DNA of 10,903 nucleotides from Acidobacteriota bacterium (GTDB lineage Bacteria > Acidobacteriota > Terriglobia > Terriglobales > Acidobacteriaceae): contig JAEKKE010000314.1 of the NCBI GenBank assembly GCA_019510535.1, positions 1-10,903 on the forward strand. Direction: 5' to 3'. The notes under the pieces are model-generated. The model was not told the DNA's origin. It was given only the letters and a program-made list of their open reading frames with translations, and searched no databases. The first letter of the stretch is position 1, and the number at the start of each line of letters is the position of its first letter. Positions 1 to 7,257 of this stretch are shown piece after piece. Position numbers and translations under genes: made by a program.

Positions 1-19
1 AACATACGAAGGAAGGTCG

Positions 20-2152
20 ATGTCATCGAATCGGATTACGAGAAGAAGCCTGGCGAAACGTCTCCTGATGACGAGCGCTGCAGCCTCAACGCCAGGAGTA
101 TTGTTTGCGCAGGAGAAACAACAGTCATTACGACAGGCAGCAGAGTGGACCGAGATTCACCCAGGTGTATGGAGAGCACGCATTGGAACTCCGGAGTCCT
201 ACACCCCGGTCTCAGGCCGGTTGGTGGATCCGCAGGTCAATGGGTTTGATCGCCTGCCTCGTGTGGCCGAATCTCCACTTCCTTCTATCTCAGGCACTAT
301 TTCCATCCGCGGAACAGTCGTTCAGTTGCCGCTCCGGCCCAACGAGCTTGTCTTCGGCTTAGGGCTGCAGCTTCTTTCCTTCGATCAGCGAGGAAAGAAA
401 AAGACTATCCGCGTGAATGCAGATCCCAGGTTTGATTCAGGAGACTCTCACGCTCCCGTGCCGTTTTACGTCACGACCAAGGGCGTAGGGATCCTGGTTG
501 ATACCGCTCGTTACGCAAGCTTCTTTGTCGGGAACGCACGGCCCAAGCCGGAGGAGCCGGCAACGAACGTCAGCAACGTCAATCCTGATCCGAATTACAC
601 GCACAACATCAAGACGGACGATCAGGGCCAGGTTACGGTGGAGATTCCGAACGCCGCTGGCGTCGATGTCTATCTCTTCGCTGGACCCAGCATGCTGGAT
701 GCTGTTCGCCGCTATAACGTCTTTTCAGGCGGAGGCTTTGTTCCGCCGGAGTGGGGGCTGGGGTTCTGGTATCGTGCAGACTCACGATCAACGTCGCAGA
801 GAGTCGTGTCACTGATGAAGGAGTTTCGTGATCGCAAGATTCCCTGTGATGTTTTCGGGCTGGAGCCGGGCTGGCAGAGTCACTCGTACTCCTGCACCTT
901 TGCATGGGAAGGGCAGCGGTTTCCGGATCCGACCGCATTCCTGTCAGAGATGAAGGCGTTGAACTGCCGGGTCAATCTCTGGGAGCACGCCTTCGTGCAT
1001 CCGGCATCGCCGGTGTTTCCTGCAATGAAGTCACTGTCGGGAGACTATGGGGTATGGGGCGGCCTGACGCCGGACTTTGCTGATCCTGCAGCCAGGCGCA
1101 TCTTCGGCGAATACCATGGCAAGACCTTTGTCGATGCGGGTGTCAGCGGTTTCAAGCTGGACGAATGCGACAACTCTGACTACACCGGCGGCTGGTCGTT
1201 CCCTGAGCTCAGCCGTTTTCCCTCTGGACTCGACGGCGAGCAGATGCACAGCGTGTTTGGACTTCGCTACCAGTACACCATCTGGGATGAGTATCGTAAG
1301 CGGAATCTGAAGACCTACGGTCTGGTGCGTTCCAGCGGCGCCCTGGCTGCGCCTTACCCTTTTGTTCTCTATAGCGATTTGTATAACCATCGCGACTTCA
1401 TTCGCGGCTTGGCGAACTCGGGTTTCAGTGGCCTGCTGTGGTGTCCGGAGGTGCGTGATGCTGCCAGCGAAGAGGATCTACTAAGGCGCCTGCAAAGCGT
1501 CGTCTTCTCGCCGCTGGCACTTGTGAATGGTTGGTACATCAAGAGTCCGCCGTGGCGCCAACTGAATCGCAAGTTGAATAACGCAGGGCAGGATATGGCC
1601 AACTGGGAAGCAACCGAATCGCGTTGCCGCGAGATTATCGGCTGGCGCATGAGCCTGATCCCGTATCTGAAGAGCGCATTTCATCGCTATGCGGCGGACG
1701 GAACTCCTCCGTTCCGCGCGCCGATCATGGATTGGCCGAATGATGTTCGTCTGGCAAAAGTGGACGATCAATACATGATCGGTGATCGCATGATGGTGGC
1801 TCCGTTGTTTGCCGGTGAGGCAAAGAGGGACGTTGTTTTCCCCGGCGGGAGCGACTGGCATGACTTCTGGACAGGAGAGCTGATCAAGGGCGGCGCGACA
1901 GTTACAGTTGACCGAGCGGCCGAGAAGATTCCGGTGTATGTGAAGGCCGGCAGCATCGTTCCCTGGGCTGATGTGGGAGCACATACCGCTGCGCCGGAGT
2001 CCAGGCGTCTATCGGCGCGTGTGTATGGCAGCGGGGTTTTGAGTTTTAAGTTGGAGGGCGATGCAGGCGCGGAGATGCGGTGGTCCGGAGGGCGAGGCAC
2101 AGTTGCTGGAGAGACCGACTATCGCGTCCTCCATTGGCAGCATCTGGGCTGA
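20..2152 (+). CDS. Secreted glycoside hydrolase family 31 (alpha-glycosidase), Tat-type signal
   Basis: This 710-residue protein is predicted to hydrolyse alpha-linked sugars outside the cytoplasm. The N-terminus has a twin-arginine stretch (ITRRSLAKRLL) followed by a small-residue segment ending LFAQ near residue 31, so Tat export is likely. A beta-rich N-terminal domain (about 40-240) precedes a GH31 barrel opening with PPEWGLGFWYR. FKLDE places the catalytic nucleophile at Asp381. YSDLYNHRDF places the likely acid/base at Asp453, followed by the family's GFSGLLW segment. C-terminal beta domains (about 590-710) include YMIGDRMMVAPL and VYVKAGSIVP, both typical of GH31. The usual substrate-binding 'D-x-x-W' on an early barrel strand reads GLEPGW here (Glu282). 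The start is supported by GAAGGAAGG 3 nt upstream. The family is certain, but substrate specificity (glucoside, xyloside, galactoside or other) cannot be read from the sequence. Confidence 0.93.
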   Translation: MSSNRITRRSLAKRLLMTSAAASTPGVLFAQEKQQSLRQAAEWTEIHPGVWRARIGTPESYTPVSGRLVDPQVNGFDRLPRVAESPLPSISGTISIRGTVVQLPLRPNELVFGLGLQLLSFDQRGKKKTIRVNADPRFDSGDSHAPVPFYVTTKGVGILVDTARYASFFVGNARPKPEEPATNVSNVNPDPNYTHNIKTDDQGQVTVEIPNAAGVDVYLFAGPSMLDAVRRYNVFSGGGFVPPEWGLGFWYRADSRSTSQRVVSLMKEFRDRKIPCDVFGLEPGWQSHSYSCTFAWEGQRFPDPTAFLSEMKALNCRVNLWEHAFVHPASPVFPAMKSLSGDYGVWGGLTPDFADPAARRIFGEYHGKTFVDAGVSGFKLDECDNSDYTGGWSFPELSRFPSGLDGEQMHSVFGLRYQYTIWDEYRKRNLKTYGLVRSSGALAAPYPFVLYSDLYNHRDFIRGLANSGFSGLLWCPEVRDAASEEDLLRRLQSVVFSPLALVNGWYIKSPPWRQLNRKLNNAGQDMANWEATESRCREIIGWRMSLIPYLKSAFHRYAADGTPPFRAPIMDWPNDVRLAKVDDQYMIGDRMMVAPLFAGEAKRDVVFPGGSDWHDFWTGELIKGGATVTVDRAAEKIPVYVKAGSIVPWADVGAHTAAPESRRLSARVYGSGVLSFKLEGDAGAEMRWSGGRGTVAGETDYRVLHWQHLG

Positions 2153-2157
2153 AATAC

Positions 2158-2184
2158 AAAGCGGAGCCATACGGCTCCGCTTTT
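2158..2184. terminator. Bidirectional rho-independent terminator between convergent genes
   Basis: A perfect 8-bp stem, GCGGAGCC/GGCTCCGC (2161-2168 and 2173-2180), encloses a 4-nt ATAC loop. It is flanked by AAA on the left and TTTT on the right, so it has a U-tract on either strand. It lies in the 49-bp gap between the stop of the GH31 gene and the stop of the opposing SDR gene and should end both transcripts. Confidence 0.9.
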
Positions 2185-2201
2185 GTCACTGCCGGGTGGC
2201 C

Positions 2202-3182
2202 TTATGCAAATGTCTCGCCGACCATCTCCTCACTCTTCTTCCAGAGAGCTGCCGCACTCGCGGGATCGAGAGCATAGCCGCGAACGCCTTCACTGATGGG
2301 GCTGATCGCTACGTGATCGGCAACGATGTGGCCGACATGGCAGTTCTCGCAATACTGACTGCCGACCTCATCGCCGCCGGCGACCACAGCCGCCCAGACG
2401 GAGGTTGAGGAACCCTGCGGAATGGTCTTGAACTCGAAGCCGCTTTTGCCTTCGTTGGCGAGCTGCTCATTGATCGCGTCAACCATCTTCTCGATGGCTC
2501 CGGGATCCATGTGACGCGCCAGCTCAGTCATGATTCCGCCTGGATGTACCGCGGCCGCGCGTACGCCGCGTCCGCGATGACGGCGGTCGAACTCTACGGC
2601 GAACAGGATATTCGCCGTCTTCGAGCGTCCATAAGCTACGAAGGGTTCATACGGGGTTGTCTCGAAGTTGGGGTCATTCAAGTCGATGTTCGAGAAGCGA
2701 TGGCCGGAGGAGGCAAGGTTCACCAAACGGCCTCCATCCTTGATGAGCGATGCCATTCGGTTGATGAAGACAAAGTGGCCAAGATGGTTGGTACCGAACT
2801 GTGTCTCGAATCCGTCTTCGGTTTTGCTCAGGGGAGTTGCCATTACGCCTGCGTTCGCGATGATCACATCGAAAGTCTTGCCTGCGGCGACGAGCTTATC
2901 GGCGCTCGCACGGACGCTCTTCAGGCTGGCGAGATCCAGCTCAATCAACTCAAAGCTGCCGCCGCCGGCCTCAGCTGCTTTGGTGACCTCTGAGGTGGCG
3001 CGCTTCGCTTTTTCCAGGTTACGCGCGGCGCCGACGACATCGGCTCCATGTGCTGCGAGGGCGCGGGCGGTCTCTACACCAAGACCGGCGGAGACACCGG
3101 TTACCAGAATTCGTTTGCCCTTCAGATCGATACCGGCGAGAACCTCATCGGTGGTTGTTGTGTATCCAAACTGCGCTGCCAT
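2202..3182 (-). CDS. Short-chain dehydrogenase/reductase (retinol-dehydrogenase-like)
   Basis: This 326-residue cytoplasmic NAD(P)-dependent oxidoreductase belongs to the classical SDR fold. The dinucleotide-binding motif TGVSAGLG lies at residues 28-35, IANAGVM at 108-114 (the NNAG-equivalent motif), the catalytic serine in LASSGH at 158-159 and the YxxxK pair at Tyr184/Lys188. HPGGIMTEL follows the active site. The somewhat long form with an extended C-terminus resembles the retinol-dehydrogenase/WW-oxidoreductase-like SDRs common in soil bacteria; the substrate is unknown. The start ATG is preceded by a strong GGAGGAA ribosome binding site. It is transcribed divergently from a TetR regulator, and two inverted repeats in the shared upstream region make it the probable target. 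Its 3' end faces the GH31 gene across a shared terminator. Confidence 0.9.
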   Translation of the reverse strand: MAAQFGYTTTTDEVLAGIDLKGKRILVTGVSAGLGVETARALAAHGADVVGAARNLEKAKRATSEVTKAAEAGGGSFELIELDLASLKSVRASADKLVAAGKTFDVIIANAGVMATPLSKTEDGFETQFGTNHLGHFVFINRMASLIKDGGRLVNLASSGHRFSNIDLNDPNFETTPYEPFVAYGRSKTANILFAVEFDRRHRGRGVRAAAVHPGGIMTELARHMDPGAIEKMVDAINEQLANEGKSGFEFKTIPQGSSTSVWAAVVAGGDEVGSQYCENCHVGHIVADHVAISPISEGVRGYALDPASAAALWKKSEEMVGETFA

Positions 3183-3235
3183 ATTGCTTCCTCCGCATAG
3201 AACCTTTTGACCCGGAACGCCCCGGGGAGTAAAAA

Positions 3236-3250
3236 CGGAGAGTGTCTCCG
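3236..3250. promoter_or_regulatory. Putative TetR operator 1 (inverted repeat)
   Basis: CGGAGA-gtg-TCTCCG is a perfect palindrome with 6-bp arms and a 3-bp centre, in the divergent region between the SDR and TetR genes. It shares its core with a second site 33 bp away (centre to centre). Assignment to the adjacent TetR protein is inferred from position and repeat type. Confidence 0.7.
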
Positions 3251-3266
3251 CTCGGAAGATAGGATT

Positions 3267-3285
3267 ACCGGAGATTGTCTCCGGT
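3267..3285. promoter_or_regulatory. Putative TetR operator 2 (inverted repeat)
   Basis: ACCGGAGA-ttg-TCTCCGGT is a perfect palindrome with 8-bp arms and a 3-bp centre. It ends 8 bp before the preferred TetR start codon, so binding would occlude the regulator's own promoter or start region. It shares CGGAGA-nTG-TCTCCG with operator 1. No confident -35/-10 pair was recognised in this intergenic region for either gene. Confidence 0.75.
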
Positions 3286-3293
3286 TACAAAAA

Positions 3294-3875
3294 ATGATGG
3301 CTAAAAAATCCTCACCTCCTGTTGCCCGTAAACCGCGCACCGACGCACTGCGGAATCGCGAGCGAATTCTTGCAGTTGCGAAGAAGGCGTTTACGCGCAG
3401 TGGAGCCAATGCCAGTCTCGACGAGATCGCCAAACAGGCCGAAGTGGGACCGGGGACGCTCTATCGTCACTTTCCGACGCGTGATGATCTGTTAGCGGCG
3501 GTCTACCGTTCGGAAGTGGAGAAGCTGGGTGAGGCGCAAGCGCGATTCTCGGCATCCATGCGGCCAATCGAGGCGCTGCGGGAATGGCTGCTGCTCTTTG
3601 TTGATTACATCGCGGCAAAGAAGATCATTGCGCCCGCTCTGGAATCAATCGCCGGAGGACCGTCGCGGCTCTACGAAAACACGACAGGTGTTTTGACGGG
3701 AGCGATCAACACGCTGGTCCGGCGTGCCGTGGAGAGCGGGGATGTGCTGCCGGATACCGATCCCATGGATCTGCTCCGTGCGGTCTACGGAGTGAGCAGC
3801 GTGGCTCCGGATGTGGACTGGACGGCCAGCGCCAGGCGCATGGTGGAGATTCTTATTCGCGGTCTGCGGCCCTAG
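3294..3875 (+). CDS. TetR/AcrR family transcriptional regulator
   Basis: This 193-residue one-domain-plus-ligand-domain repressor has an N-terminal helix-turn-helix at about residues 22-68. It carries the typical pattern ILAVAKKAF, SLDEIAKQAEVGPGTLYRHF and TRDDLLAAVY. The C-terminal helical region (about 75-193) should bind an unknown ligand and dimerise. Tandem ATG codons at 3294 and 3297 are the plausible starts. A longer in-frame reading from a TTG at 3207 would place both palindromic operators inside the coding region and adds a non-TetR-like N-terminus, so it was rejected. There is no good Shine-Dalgarno sequence before 3294. The gene is divergent from the SDR, and autoregulation plus control of the SDR is the natural inference. 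The inducing ligand cannot be predicted. Confidence 0.9.
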   Translation: MMAKKSSPPVARKPRTDALRNRERILAVAKKAFTRSGANASLDEIAKQAEVGPGTLYRHFPTRDDLLAAVYRSEVEKLGEAQARFSASMRPIEALREWLLLFVDYIAAKKIIAPALESIAGGPSRLYENTTGVLTGAINTLVRRAVESGDVLPDTDPMDLLRAVYGVSSVAPDVDWTASARRMVEILIRGLRP

Positions 3876-3938
3876 ACCATCGATTTGCAACAAAAAATTA
3901 GACAGATTTCTATGGCGGGAAAATAATTTGCCATCATT

Positions 3939-3980
3939 ACGATAAATATCGTTGACATACGATAATCGTCGTACTACTCT
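3939..3980 (+). promoter_or_regulatory. Promoter with embedded BlaI-type operator palindromes
   Basis: A consensus -35 TTGACA (3952-3957) is followed after 17 bp by TACTCT (3975-3980), a 4/6 match to the -10 box. Two palindromes overlay it: ACGATA-aa-TATCGT (3939-3952), abutting the -35 box, and ACGAT-a-ATCGT (3959-3969), inside the spacer. Both use the same ACGAT/ATCGT half-site. BlaI/MecI repressors normally bind short dyads over their own promoter, so this is the likely autoregulatory site. The predicted transcription start falls at about 3987-3988, at the repressor ATG. Confidence 0.75.
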
Positions 3981-3987
3981 CCTGGCT

Positions 3988-4374
3988 ATGAAGAAGAATG
4001 CCCCACTGCCGCTGCCAACAGAGGCCGAGCTCGAGATCCTGAATGTTCTCTGGAGCGCCGGTCCTTCTACGGTTCGTGAAGTCCATGCTGCTCTTGGGCG
4101 TGATACCGGCTACACCACCGTGCTGAAACAGATGCAGGTGATGGCTGCGAAGGGATTGCTCACCCGCAGCGAACGTTTCCGTTCCCACGTCTACGAGGCA
4201 CGCCTGCCCAAGCAGGAGACACAACAGCGGCTTGCAGGCAATCTGCTGAACCGTGCCTTTGAAGGCTCGGCTTCTCACCTGGTGCTGGGTGCCCTCTCTT
4301 CCAAGCCGGTCTCCGCGAAGGAGCTCGCTGAGATCCGGCGCATCCTCGACGACTTTGAAAGGGGATCGAAATGA
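3988..4374 (+). CDS. BlaI/MecI/CopY family transcriptional repressor
   Basis: This 128-residue winged-helix repressor shows the family pattern: TEAELEILNVLW at 11-22, STVREVHAAL at 27-36, the recognition helix region GYTTVLKQMQVMAAKGLL at 41-58 and the wing and YEARLP around 62-74. A C-terminal dimerisation helix region follows (about 75-128). In the staphylococcal paradigm such repressors are inactivated through a partner M56 metalloprotease. That partner is encoded directly downstream with a 4-nt overlap (ATGA), implying translational coupling. The ATG at 3988 was chosen over an upstream in-frame start because the family N-terminus begins there and the upstream extension would run through the promoter. 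No Shine-Dalgarno sequence is seen, which fits a leaderless transcript. Confidence 0.92.
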   Translation: MKKNAPLPLPTEAELEILNVLWSAGPSTVREVHAALGRDTGYTTVLKQMQVMAAKGLLTRSERFRSHVYEARLPKQETQQRLAGNLLNRAFEGSASHLVLGALSSKPVSAKELAEIRRILDDFERGSK

Positions 4375-6170
4375 CCACCGGCCAATATCTTGCTCATGTC
4401 TTCGGATGGACGCTAGTTCATTTCTGCTGGCAGGGAACGCTGATCGCACTCCTGTTGGCTTGTGTGCTCGCGTTGCTCTCGAAGCATTCCCCGCAGCTTC
4501 GTTACGGTGTTTGTTGCGCCGCGCTCGCGCTGAACCTTGTCACGCTCGCGGTTACATTCGAACGCGTAGCGGTGAATGACGCGAGTCGTCTGCGGCACGT
4601 CGTCGTAAGTCCAGATGGATTGTTTGGCGGCATGCCCGAGGATCTGGTCCGGGTAACCCCATCGCGATTGGATGAACTCGAACAGGCACTTGATCACTCG
4701 TTGCCGGCTGTTGTCATAGTGTGGAGCCTCGGCTTTGCGCTCTGCGTTACTCGTCTGAGCCTGGGACTTGCTGCTGCGAGACGTCTGAGGCTGACCGGTA
4801 CGATGCCGGCATCCACAGAAGAGACGCGTCTATTCCTTGCTCTCCGCGAACGTATCGGTATCGATCGCTCCGTCAGGCTACTTCGTTCGGTCGCGGTGCA
4901 GGCGCCGGCAGTGGTGGGTTGGCTACGTCCTGTCGTCCTTATCCCGGTAGGGGTGCTCGCCGGTCTCTCTCAACTGCAGGTTGAGGCTATCTTTGCGCAT
5001 GAGCTGGCGCATATTCGCCGCCACGACTATCTGGTCGGCATCCTGCAGTCCATTGCTGAATCGCTGCTCTTCTATCATCCGGGCGTCTGGTGGATCTCGC
5101 ACCACATCCGCAAAGAGCGTGAACTCTGCTGCGACGATCTTGCGGTCTCCTTGACCGGCGATCCGGTTCTCTATGCACACGCGCTCTTTCAGCTTGCAGC
5201 GCAGCGCTCCAATTCATCTGCAATCACACTCAGTGCCAACGGAGGCTCTCTCACAATGCGTATCCGCCGTCTCCTCAGCCAAAACAACCCGCCTGCTGTT
5301 CAACCCTTTGCCGCACTCTCTGTACTCGCACTCGCGTTTGTCGTAGCGGGTGTCTGCTTCAGCACTGCACAGGCACAGCATTCACCCACGGCCGTCGATC
5401 GGCTGAACATGATTCATGCCATCACCGATGTGCATTCTGTTATAGACACAGCCCCTGAAGAGAAAAGTAGTGATCTCGTCGTTGCGAAGGTCGCGCAGCC
5501 GGCACAGCCGCTGCTTCCTACCGCTGACCTATCGATGCTCGCTGTGGCTAATCAGAAGGAACAAGAAAAGCAGAAACCGATCCATGTCTCCGCAGGCGTT
5601 ATGGCCGGCCAGATCGTCACGAAGGTAAATCCCACTTATCCCGAGCAGGCCAGGAAGGCGCGTATTCAAGGTGCCGTCGTGCTGAACGCGATCATCTCAA
5701 AGACCGGGGATGTTATAGATCTGCAGGTAGCCAGCGGGCCAAAGGAACTGATGAAGAGCGCTGTTGAGGCGGTGCAGCAGTGGAAGTACAAACCCTATCT
5801 ACTCAATGGTCAGCCGACTGAGGTCACTACAACCATAACGGTTAACTACTCGCTAGGTGACGGTCCCTCAGCCGTTGCCCCGTGCACGACCCAGAACTCA
5901 GGATGCACTATGCCGGTGCTGCTCTTAGGGCCGGCGCCCGAATATCCTTCCGAGGCGCGTGGGGCGAAGGCCCCTGGGGAAGTGATCGTGAGGCTCACCG
6001 TCGACGAGAAAGGTAATCCGCAGGATGTAGCCGTGCTCAGCCCAGCCGATCATGGTTTTGACGAGAAGGCAGTCGAAGCCGTCCGCAGATACAAATTTCA
6101 GCCGGCGACAAGGTACGGCCTTCCAACAATAGCTGAGCTAAAGGTCGCGGTAGACTTCCGGTCATACTAG
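4371..6170 (+). CDS. M56 (BlaR1-like) membrane metalloprotease with two TonB C-terminal domains
   Basis: This 599-residue inner-membrane sensor/protease has hydrophobic segments near residues 8-35, 44-65, 110-135 and 313-335. Between the third and fourth is the M56 peptidase core: FAHELAHIRRHD gives zinc ligands His210 and His214 with catalytic Glu211, and the downstream ERELCCDD block supplies the expected acidic ligand (Glu251 is the best candidate). After the last membrane segment, the extracytoplasmic tail carries two TonB-C domains, one from PTYPEQAR at 421 and one from PEYPSEAR at 523, each ending in a KY(K/F)P-type strand. BlaR1 proper has a beta-lactam-binding domain here instead. The protease probably cleaves or inactivates the co-transcribed BlaI-like repressor on an envelope signal. 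The signal and the role of the TonB domains are unknown. Confidence 0.92.
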   Translation: MTTGQYLAHVFGWTLVHFCWQGTLIALLLACVLALLSKHSPQLRYGVCCAALALNLVTLAVTFERVAVNDASRLRHVVVSPDGLFGGMPEDLVRVTPSRLDELEQALDHSLPAVVIVWSLGFALCVTRLSLGLAAARRLRLTGTMPASTEETRLFLALRERIGIDRSVRLLRSVAVQAPAVVGWLRPVVLIPVGVLAGLSQLQVEAIFAHELAHIRRHDYLVGILQSIAESLLFYHPGVWWISHHIRKERELCCDDLAVSLTGDPVLYAHALFQLAAQRSNSSAITLSANGGSLTMRIRRLLSQNNPPAVQPFAALSVLALAFVVAGVCFSTAQAQHSPTAVDRLNMIHAITDVHSVIDTAPEEKSSDLVVAKVAQPAQPLLPTADLSMLAVANQKEQEKQKPIHVSAGVMAGQIVTKVNPTYPEQARKARIQGAVVLNAIISKTGDVIDLQVASGPKELMKSAVEAVQQWKYKPYLLNGQPTEVTTTITVNYSLGDGPSAVAPCTTQNSGCTMPVLLLGPAPEYPSEARGAKAPGEVIVRLTVDEKGNPQDVAVLSPADHGFDEKAVEAVRRYKFQPATRYGLPTIAELKVAVDFRSY

Positions 6171-6187
6171 AAGATCCTCTTGGTATA

Positions 6188-6212
6188 GGGACGGCTTCGC
6201 CGTCCCCTTTTT
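6188..6212 (+). terminator. Rho-independent terminator of the BlaI-M56 unit
   Basis: The 8-bp stem GGGACGGC/GCCGTCCC (6188-6195 and 6199-6206) encloses a 3-nt TTC loop and is followed by CTTTTT. It starts 17 nt after the M56 stop codon. There is no A-run on the left side, so it is directional for the plus strand, although it also sits between convergent genes. Confidence 0.9.
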
Positions 6213-6219
6213 CTTCCTT

Positions 6220-7131
6220 TTAGAAGAGCAGAATCTTTCCTTGAGATCCGCCTCCATGCTCAGCCATGCGATGCGCTTCGGCTGCTTCAGTGAGTGGCAG
6301 CTCGGTACGGATAGGAAGCCGAAACTTTCCATCTCGAACGTCGTCAGCGAACTCCCGTACCTTGGATGGATCGGGAACGGCCATCATGGCATTGACGGTA
6401 ATGGCTGGAAACTGCTGCGCATTTTTCGGTGGACCGACGACACTGCCGTACATCCCGCCACTTTTTACCTTTGCGATTAGCTTTGTGGCGATGTCTCCAC
6501 CAATGGTGTCAGCGACTGCATCGAGCGGCGGCAGGGTCTTGAGGGCGTTGTCATCATCGAGCGCGAAAACACCGTTCGCATTCAAGCCCAGGGCCTGTTC
6601 GATCTGGGTCTTGCGTACACCGGCGAGAACAGTTGCTCCTGCCTTCCGCGCAGAGTGAATCGCGGCGCGTCCAACACTGCCAAGGGCGCCGGTGACGAGC
6701 ACTGTTCGTCCGGCATGAATCTTCGCTGCGCGGCGGACCAGCTGGTCTCCGGTAAGTGAGACTAACGGCAACGCCGCTGCCGCAACCGGGTCGACTCCGT
6801 CGGGCAGGTGAGTCACATCCTCTGCCTTCACGGTGACCAACTCGGCATAGGTGTGCCAGGCTATCGCCAGCACCTTCTGGCCGGGTTCGAACTGTGTCAC
6901 TCCCGGTCCTGTCGACTCGACGATTCCACTGAGGTCTCGCCCCAGAATGGCAGGGAACTCCAGCGGAAAGCGTTCTTTCGCTGAGCCGCTTCGCATCTTG
7001 TAGTCGATTGGATTGACGCTGGTGGCGAGCAGGCGGACCAGAATCTCGCCTTCTCCGGGTACCGGATCAGGAACTTCCTCGAAAACAAGTTCTTCGGGAC
7101 CGCCATACTTATGAATGCATACTGCCTGCAT
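6220..7131 (-). CDS. Zinc-free MDR oxidoreductase (NADP-dependent quinone oxidoreductase-like)
   Basis: This 303-residue cytoplasmic medium-chain reductase begins MQAVCIHKYGGPEEL, typical of the quinone-oxidoreductase branch. The N-terminal GroES-like domain contains SVNPIDYKMRSG (about 38-49) and ILGRDLSG (62-69), where zinc alcohol dehydrogenases would have a metal-binding GHE motif, so no catalytic zinc is expected. The Rossmann domain has VTGALGSVG at about 146-154. It likely reduces quinones or activated C=C bonds using NADPH; the substrate is unknown. The start at 7131 is chosen because AAAGGAGA lies about 9 nt upstream. An upstream ATG at 7155 would add eight atypical residues and start before that ribosome binding site. 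It lies on the same strand as the broken methyltransferase, 126 nt downstream of its original stop. Confidence 0.9.
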   Translation of the reverse strand: MQAVCIHKYGGPEELVFEEVPDPVPGEGEILVRLLATSVNPIDYKMRSGSAKERFPLEFPAILGRDLSGIVESTGPGVTQFEPGQKVLAIAWHTYAELVTVKAEDVTHLPDGVDPVAAAALPLVSLTGDQLVRRAAKIHAGRTVLVTGALGSVGRAAIHSARKAGATVLAGVRKTQIEQALGLNANGVFALDDDNALKTLPPLDAVADTIGGDIATKLIAKVKSGGMYGSVVGPPKNAQQFPAITVNAMMAVPDPSKVREFADDVRDGKFRLPIRTELPLTEAAEAHRMAEHGGGSQGKILLF

Positions 7132-7140
7132 GCCGGCTGT

Positions 7141-7148
7141 TCTCCTTT
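7141..7148 (-). promoter_or_regulatory. Ribosome binding site deciding the MDR start
   Basis: The minus-strand sequence AAAGGAGA lies 9 nt before the ATG at 7131. It is inside the reading frame if translation were taken from 7155, which argues for the shorter protein. Confidence 0.8.
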
Positions 7149-7201
7149 CGATCAAATGATGCTGTCGTGCGCGTGCCAGAGAGATAGAGACACGCTCCGG
7201 C

Positions 7202-7215
7202 GAGTAACGATACTC
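7202..7215. promoter_or_regulatory. Short inverted repeat upstream of the MDR gene
   Basis: GAGTA-acga-TACTC is a perfect palindrome with 5-bp arms, about 70 bp upstream of the MDR start in the gap after the methyltransferase remnant. Related quinone reductases are often controlled by a nearby repressor, so an operator role is possible. No regulator gene is adjacent, and arms this short can occur by chance. Confidence 0.3.
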
Positions 7216-7257
7216 CTTGCAATGTTGGTTGACGAGACTGGCGAAAAGGATGCGCGC

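Noticed and set aside
2202..2360. CxxCH-type motif (CENCH) near the C-terminus of the SDR, resembling a heme-c site
   Set aside because: The protein has no signal peptide and is a cytoplasmic SDR. The motif lies in a variable loop and is most likely coincidental.
3207..3293. Upstream TTG start giving a 29-residue longer TetR protein
   Set aside because: It would put both palindromic operators inside the coding sequence and adds a segment unlike TetR N-termini.
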